Source: Scilla litardierei
Lineage: Eukaryota > Streptophyta > Magnoliopsida > Asparagales > Asparagaceae
DNA length: 64,000 nucleotides
Reading direction: 5' to 3'
NCBI GenBank assembly: GCA_030789695.1
Contig: CM061134.1
Span: forward strand, 58,907,334-58,971,333
A program made the position numbers and the translations under genes. The notes below the pieces were generated by a model, which made no database searches, had not been told where the DNA came from, and was given only the letters and a program-made list of their open reading frames with translations. This document shows positions 58,108-64,000 of the stretch, in pieces. How positions within the stretch are numbered: position 1 is the stretch's first letter; the number at the start of each line of letters is the position of its first letter.

Positions 58108-59824
58108 TATAGTCCTATCCAGTTTTGTCCTCCCCCCATTTATTTGTGCCCATCTGTCTCTTCGGGGCCCTGCTTTACCACAGCTTGGGGGAGGATACAC
58201 ACCCATGCATTTGCATTGAATCATATCACGTTTTTATTTTATTTTTATTTCCATTTTCCTCTCTCTTTTATTTGCATAGTTTTTTATTTTTATTATCCCA
58301 CCCGCCCCACCCCTCACCATCATCTCCCTCTCACGAGCAATTTCTTAGCAGTGAGGACACTGCTAGGTTTTGCTTGGGGGATGAGCGCTACCGCTTTATT
58401 TTTATTTTTATTTTTCATTTTTACTTTTTCTTCTCTTATTTTCAGTTTTTATTTCACTTTTTCGCCACTTTACCGCCCCATTTTATTTTTCTCATTTTGT
58501 ATCAAATCTTCTGTTTTTCCCCATGCATGCATCTTCTTTTTATCTATTTCCCCTTTTTATCCGTTTCTTTTTATTTCTGCTGAGGATGGTCTGAATGATG
58601 ATATCTCTCTAGGCTTTATTAGTTTTTAGCGATGCTTATCTCTTTGGCATGCTATTAGGATTTATTTCAGCTTTATTGTCTATATGCATGTATTTCTTTT
58701 GATGATCTATCTGATTTAATACCTGATATGAATTGAAGTCAATTGCATGAATTAGTATCTAGTATGACTTATGTTGGGAAACGCACCCAGGTTCACGCAT
58801 CACTGAACACTTGGATCACTTGTTTTCATTATCTTATTCACTTCTGTTTGCATGCATGTTGACATTGTGATTCTTACCACATGTTATTTTCAGTATTCAT
58901 TTAGAGAAGTGAAATACCCACGCTATATATGAGTTTAGTTAGAGTTTTATTTTATCGAACTGATGTGCACCCTCTTATGAGTGAACCGAGTGTCCCATTA
59001 TCTTCCTTCTCCACATATCTATTTTTTCTCTATATATCAGTTGGTTACACCCCTATATCTACTTTATTGCATCTCACTTCCCATGTATAAAAATAAAAAG
59101 TATAGCAGCTTTCTGCTCAAAAAAAAGAAAAAAAGAAAAAAAGGAAAATAAAAGAAAAATGAATAAATACCGTTTTGTGTTATTTCACTAAGAAGCTATA
59201 TCTCATTCTGGGAAGAAAAATTAAATTCCATATCATTTTCATTGATGCGATGCCTCAAGCTAAGCTTGGGGGAGTAAACCAACTGATCATATGAGTGAGC
59301 TTGACATTAGAGTGGAGACGATGCACGTCGGGGAGATTTAATAAAACCCAAACTTTACGAATTACTTTAATTTTGGGGATTTTTCACGTATCAATTTGAA
59401 TATCTGAATAGCACGATCTTTCTATTATCTATTGCATGTTGCGTGAATCTTTTGTGCTCCTTGTGTATCTCTGATTGAAAGGGCGTTGTCAACTATTTTA
59501 TACTAGACTCTAGGGATTGCATGAGATTGATAGGATTTGACGGTGTTATTTCAGTAGATCCCTATTCCTTGCCTGCATTGCATGACATGTGATATATAAA
59601 GCTTGAAATTATCAATAGCATGCATGTTTAGCACTCAGAGCATCGTGATAAACTTTTTAGGCCTGAGATCTGACCGATCATCCTTAGCACTTCTCTCTTA
59701 TTTCTCTCTTTTTGTTTTTCACTTCCTTTTATTTTCATTTTCTTATTTTCATTTTTGTTTTCCTCCCGGCATACCGATTACTCGTCTTCCTCGAGGACGA
59801 GTAAGAGGTAAGCTTGGGGGATTT
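58108..59824 (+). other. 3' non-coding region and polypurine tract of element A
   Basis: T-rich, no credible protein. PPT-like AGCTTGGGGGA/GCTTGGGGGA runs lie at about 58183, 58372 and 59262. An A-rich tract is at 59089-59165. The conserved block TCCTCGAGGACGAGTAAGAG and TAAGCTTGGGGGATTT leads into the LTR at 59825. Confidence 0.82.
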
Positions 59825-61464
59825 TGATGTGTCCATATTTTACATCATTTTCATATCATATTCACATCGCATTGCATGTCATCCCTGTGTCCAAATCCCA
59901 CTTTTTACTGCGATTTTGGTATTTCTAACGATATTTCGAGTTTCGTAGTATATTTTTGAGTTTTCAGGGATTTTGAAGCAATTTGGACCCCCGCCTGGGT
60001 ATGGACACTTCCGACTTGCTCATGAGCCTGTTGGCAGGGCTCTGGAGGAGTTCGTCGTGTTCCCGGAGCTATTGGAGGAGAGAAGGAAGAGAAGAAAGAG
60101 ATAGAGTAGAGAGAGAGAGGGAGCTGCTGCTGCATAGAGCTTTCCCAGAAAATGCTCGGCCCGAGCAGCTTGCTGTTCGGGCCGAGCCGTGACATGTTGA
60201 GAAGCAGCAGATACGGCGGACTCGAGCCGAGCAGCTGTAGATACGGCGGACTCGAGCCGAGCAGCTCAGCTGCTCGGCTAATGGCAAGCCCCGAGTAGGC
60301 CCCCGAGCACACCCCGAGCAGCCGATCGAGTCACCCATTCTGAGCCCGAGCAACATGCGACGCGGGCCGAACCACTACCCGAGCACCTCCGACTCGGGCC
60401 GAGTCACCTACTCGGCCAACACTTCCTGGGGCATTTTTGGAAGAATTTTTGAACGCGCGATGCACGTGATTTTAGGCAGCTGAAGCTGCCGACTGCGGGC
60501 GGAGCGAAAGGAGGGCTATTCTGAGTTTTGTTAAGGGATTTTGGGAGAGCTTTTGGGCGATTTTTGTAGGAATTCTTTTTGGATTAATTTTTGTAGCAAA
60601 CTCTGGATCGTTAATTGAAGATTATTTATTTCTACTCTTTTCTGGATTTGTTCTTCGTTCGTTCTCGCTGTAAGTAATTTTTAGCCCTAATCTCTTTTAT
60701 TGCAAAAATGCTTTCCTACGCGAATTCGATATTTTTGTGCGCTCCGATCACCATGAGTTAGTAGATCCTTTCTAGGGCCGATGGGTGAACCCTAGGATTT
60801 TAGGGGAAAATGTAGATCTGGATCCTTACATCGAATTGGGGATCTAGGGTTATATTTCGGTAGAACCTACCGAATCCGTAGATAACCCGTACTGAGATCT
60901 TGCCCACGGTCTATGGAATTGATGTTCTTAAAGGGTATCTAGGGATTCGAATAGGGAAATCGGTGGATCCTATCAAGTCACGTGACCATGCCCGGCTCAC
61001 GCCTTGAGGGGATCCATCGACGAACTTTACCGCTACGTCGATGGCTACCGCCATTGCATCGACGAGAGCCACCGAAATACCCCGCAATTCTAACCCACGA
61101 GAGTGGTACGAATTGCGGGATTAATTCCTTAACCCTAATGCGATGTGAGGAACCTATTCAACATCAACCCCAACGATCCTAGCGGCGATCCGTAAAGCCC
61201 TAGTTCCATTTATTATATTACACAAAAACAACAATCAACCCAAATCATTCTCACTCCGACCGCTACATTACTTCTAGACTTAGAAATAAACTGAGATTAC
61301 CACGGACACTATCACCATCCCTGTGGGATTCGACTATCTTATATACTATAACTCGACACCGTCCGCTTGTGGATTGAACCCGAAGTCGTAGCCTAGGAGC
61401 CATATCATGACTGGCGATCGTGACACCGCCAGGTGGATCCTAGGTGTAGATTGAGGGTGTGTCA
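59825..61464 (+). repeat. 3' LTR of element A (1640 bp)
   Basis: TGATGTGTCC to GTGTGTCA. It is 30 bases longer than the 5' copy because of a tandem duplication around 60206-60267 (GATACGGCGGACTCGAGCCG twice). The palindrome zone is at 60152-60415. Confidence 0.93.
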
Positions 61465-61474
61465 ATGGACTACA

Positions 61475-61897
61475 TCAAGCAGAGGCACCACCCTCTGGGG
61501 GTGGTGATGGGTCCCTCTGCTGTGGACCCAGGGTGGTGGGTGGCAGGTCTGGCTGGAAATCATGTTGTGGGTCAGTTCGAATGTGACGCAAGAGGCTCTG
61601 GAGGAAGGACAGGTCACGCTCGACCGACTCTTGAGTCATCGGACCACCATATCCTGCTAGTAGGATCATGGCACCGAACTGGTCAGCTTGGTCATCGTCA
61701 CAGAATGTAACTTCGTATTCGACGTCGCCTAAGTAAAGGGGGTCAGAGGGACGCGGGGCGGTGTGGGGTGCAGGGGTAGTAGTGGATGATTCGGCGACGG
61801 TGTTGGCTCGAGTGGGCGAGCGTGTGCGACGTGTACGCTGGGTAGGCCTAGGATTGGATGTGCCGGTGTTGGCGGGTCTAGCACGGCGTGGAGGCAT
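61475..61897 (-). CDS. MPPRRARP-type small ORF, intact, 140 aa (element D)
   Basis: A complete minus-strand frame. The N-terminus is strongly basic and Thr/Pro-rich (MPPRRARPANTGTSNPRPTQ, RTRRTRSPTRA), a possible nuclear signal or nucleic-acid-binding tail. The middle part looks folded (LYLGDVEYEVTFCDDDQADQ, FGAMILLAGYGGPMTQESVE, FLQSLLRHIRTDP). The C-terminus is Pro-rich (DPSPPPEGGASA). It lies downstream of integrase and of a palindrome array. Element A inserted 5-10 bases after its stop. I do not recognise the family. Confidence 0.6.
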   Translation of the reverse strand: MPPRRARPANTGTSNPRPTQRTRRTRSPTRANTVAESSTTTPAPHTAPRPSDPLYLGDVEYEVTFCDDDQADQFGAMILLAGYGGPMTQESVERDLSFLQSLLRHIRTDPQHDFQPDLPPTTLGPQQRDPSPPPEGGASA

Positions 61898-63007
61898 TGT
61901 GTAGGTGGAGGAGAATAATGATGTACTATGTAAAGCAGATAGGAGACGAGTTTACCGACTAGAAAAAATGGCGTTTTGTTTCGGTGTCGTGGTTGCCGCC
62001 GCTCGGGGTTATCCCCAAGCTTTTCAAAGAAGTATCTTTTGACGTTGGTGATTCAAACCTGAAAGAGGAACCAGGGGGATGTCAGTATTTTTAAACAAGG
62101 GAAACAACGGATTCAATCAAGAAGAGTTCTCAGTTATATGTTAAATGATGAGCAGTGGCCTTGTGGAGAGGAGGAGGGGTGGTTCGAGTAGGGTTAGGAT
62201 TTAATAGGCAAAAGCGGGTTGGGCGAGAAGCGTAGCGGCCCAAAGAGCAGCAAGGCACGACTCGGACCGAGCAACACAGTTGCTCGGTCGAGTAGGTTGG
62301 ATATGAGATTGACTCGGAGCGAGTTATCTGGATGCTCGATCGAGTACGCTGTGGGAAAGTGTGGGATACGCCTCCAGCCAGCTCGGTCAAGTAGGAAGAT
62401 GCTCGGTCGAGTCGCCTCTTACTTGGTCCGAGTCGACAATTAGCGCCCGGGTTGGCAGCGTGACGTTTTCTCCTCAAATTCTAGAGCCTGTAAAACTCGA
62501 TCGAGTAAATAGCTGCTCGGTCGAGTCGCCTACTGCTCGGGCCGAGTCATTAATGTTCTGCATGGGTTGGCAGAGTGACATTTTCTGCTTAAATTCAGTA
62601 CCCTGTAAAACTCGACCGGGTCAGAAGATGCTCGGTCCGAGTCGAATCAACTCGGTCCGAGCAAAGATTTACTTGGGCCGAGCTGACACTGTACTCTCCA
62701 TTCGATATATCTGTGTTTGTATTGCTCGACCGAGCAGTTAAACTGCTCGGTCGAGTCGCCTGAGCATATTCGCCCAACTCCCTGAGCTGTCTCCTGTTGT
62801 ATTCCTTTTTCCTCATAGTGGTTTGTTCTCATATCTAACCTGCATAAGGGAGTAACTCATCAATTCTGGTATGGTTTTCAAAATTTTATTTCTAAAACAT
62901 ATAAAACAAGAGTAACAAACCGAAAAAGAAGATCAAGAGTCCAAGGAATTGGGTTGCCTCCCAATAAGCGCTCGTTTTTAGTCGTGAGCTCGACTTCCCT
63001 TAGTTTA
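61898..63007 (-). other. Post-integrase region of element D with palindrome array
   Basis: No protein. Positions 62255-62760 hold about 20 copies of GCTCGGTCGAGTCG, GCTCGGACCGAGC and the like. A repeat of about 117 bp, marked by GGGTTGGCAGNGTGACNTTTT, occurs at about 62449 and 62566. GGTTGCCTCCCAATAAGCGC (62952-62971) is the post-integrase block shared with A and C. Confidence 0.8.
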
Positions 63008-64000
63008 TCAGTCGTCATTGGGGAATCCCTCGAGGAAGTATGTCTCCTCCAGTCCTATAGGTTCTCTGGCTCTGTAGGGTTTAGTTCTTTGACCGTTGAC
63101 CTTGAAATTTCCGTTTTTCCCTCGAGCTCAACGGCGCCTCCTGGGGATAAGCTTACTATCTTGTAGGGGCCGGACCACCTCGATTTTAACTTCCTGGGGA
63201 AGAGGCGTAGTCATGAGTTATATAGAAGTACCTGGTCACCGACATCATGACGAACGACCGTGATATTTCTATCGTGATAAGCCTTGGTCCTTTCCTTGTA
63301 TATCTTCGCATTTTCGTAAGCATGACGCAGAATTTCGTCCAACTCATTGCAATGAAGGGCTTGTCGGGTGGCGGCGCTTTGGTAGTCAAAATTCATCTTC
63401 TTTATCGCCCAATATGCTCCAATTCTACCGGAAGGTGGCAAGCTTTCCCATACACCAGCCTATATGGGGTTGTGCCGATGGGGGTTTTGAACGCGGTGCG
63501 GTAAGCCCAAAGGGCGTCGCCCAACTTATGCGACCAATCCTTCCTTGAGGCACTGACTGTTTTTTCCAGGATACTTTTTATCTCCCTATTAGATACTTCC
63601 ACTTGGCCGCTGGTTTGAGGGTGGTAGGCGAGGGCGGCTTTGTGATGAACTCCATACTTTTTCAGCATCGCCTCGAATTTTCTTTCTATAAAATGACTCC
63701 CTCCATCACTTATAATCGTCCAGGGGACTCCAAAGCGAGGGAAGATAGTATTCTTGAAAATTTTGGCTACTATCCTCGCGTCGTTTGTCGGGGTGGCTAT
63801 GGCTTCTACCCATTTCGAGACATAATCAACTGCAACTAAGATATACTTGTTGTCGTTACTCGATGGGAAAGGCCCCATGAAATCGACGCCCCAGCAGTCA
63901 AATAGCTCTATCTCCAAGATGCCATGGAGGGGCGTTTCATTCTTCTTTGTGATATTCCCAGTCCTCTGGCATCTGTCGCACTTCCTTATGTATTCGTTAG
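63008..64000 (-). pseudogene. Athila-type integrase (element D), 5' end outside window
   Basis: From the window edge ([15 protein letters not shown], zinc finger end) the minus frame is open to 63402. It has [21 protein letters not shown], the second Asp in IISDGGSHF, and the Glu region [21 protein letters not shown] small deletion in GAGCATA-TTGGGCG shifts the frame (ELEHIGR stop). The C-terminal part ([32 protein letters not shown]) continues in the next frame and stops at a TGA that replaces an Arg CGA, with the domain end at 63008. It is better kept than the copy in A. Integrase joins the cDNA to host DNA. Confidence 0.88.

Larger units (their letters stand above)
24774..61464 (+). mobile_element. 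Athila-type element A, hosting LARD and element B
   Basis: Both LTRs are present (24774-26383 and 59825-61464), flanked by perfect ATGGA duplications. Removing the LARD and B with one copy of each of their duplications leaves about 12 kb, the usual Athila size. Contents: tRNA-Asp primer site, broken module ORF, two LARD-derived patches, RT/RNase H/integrase with several stops, a post-integrase palindrome array, a frameshifted small ORF and a polypurine tract. The LTRs differ at roughly eleven sites in the first 200 bases, so A is far older than its inserts. Confidence 0.92.
21372..64000 (-). mobile_element. Athila-type element D, interrupted by element A
   Basis: Reading the minus strand from the right edge: integrase (64000-63008), post-integrase region with palindrome array, small ORF (61897-61475), then the insertion of A (24774-61464). 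D resumes at 24773 with its 3' non-coding region, polypurine tract at about 23034-23048 and 3' LTR to about 21372. The two halves are joined by the duplicated ATGGA at 24769-24773 and 61465-61469. The 5' half is outside the window. D and A are the same family, in opposite orientations. Confidence 0.85.

Noticed and set aside
58125..58629. Two overlapping hydrophobic frames after the small ORF of A, considered as an env-like protein
   Set aside because: T-rich low complexity, two frames open at once, no signal peptide plus ectodomain pattern, and not conserved as a frame in D.

Overview
The window is plant nuclear DNA made almost entirely of nested Ty3/gypsy LTR retrotransposons. Four things point to an angiosperm: Athila-type elements with a tRNA-Asp primer-binding site (TGGCGCCGTTGCCGGGGA), a Tekay-like chromovirus, a CACTA-type DNA transposon end, and captured exon-intron fragments of two plant genes (RPS25 and NOT1/CNOT1). 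I cannot name the species. I see no intact single-copy host gene, no tRNA or rRNA gene and no CRISPR array.

Left part, minus strand. 1-7251 is most of a Tekay-like element: 5' LTR 4580-7251, gag, then a long pol that runs off the window start. Two GT..AG interruptions (3296-3210 and 783-716) look like small introns. 7252-7866 is unassigned repeat DNA. 7867-11032 is the 5' end of an Athila-type element (E: LTR 9289-11032, broken gag). 11196-21342 is a complete Athila-type element (C) with two LTRs, gag and protease; RT, RNase H and integrase are deleted.

Right part: a nest up to four levels deep. Level 0 is element D (minus strand): 3' LTR 21372-23033, 3' internal region to 24773, resuming at 61465 and leaving the window at 64000 inside integrase. 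Level 1 is element A (plus, 24774-61464), inserted into D with a perfect 5-bp target duplication ATGGA. Level 2 consists of two insertions into A. One is a non-coding large retrotransposon derivative (LARD, 26842-36761, duplication GCTTT) with two 3.1-kb LTRs that differ at only about four positions. The other is element B (41986-56726, duplication GAAGG), whose two 2110-bp LTRs differ at about a dozen positions. Level 3 is a CACTA-type element (47688-54207) inside B, carrying the start of RPS25 and at least four exons of NOT1, both on the minus strand. LTR divergence (A several percent, B about 0.6 %, LARD about 0.1 %) agrees with the nesting order.

How the parts relate. A-E are Athila-lineage elements. 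A, D and C keep parts of pol or gag/protease, while B has an intact 582-codon ORF with a gag-like head and tandem copies of a module I do not recognise; A has a broken relative of it in the same position. The LARD shares LTR termini, leader motif and internal LTR blocks with the Tekay-like element, so that lineage is its likely helper. Each Athila family carries dense arrays of its own short palindrome (such as CACTCGGCCGAGTG or ACCGATCGGGT) in the LTR, and where the region is present also just downstream of pol. Other points worth a second look are two LARD-derived patches inside A (36959-37568 and 37645-38709) and a recurrent small basic ORF beginning MPPRRARP downstream of pol.
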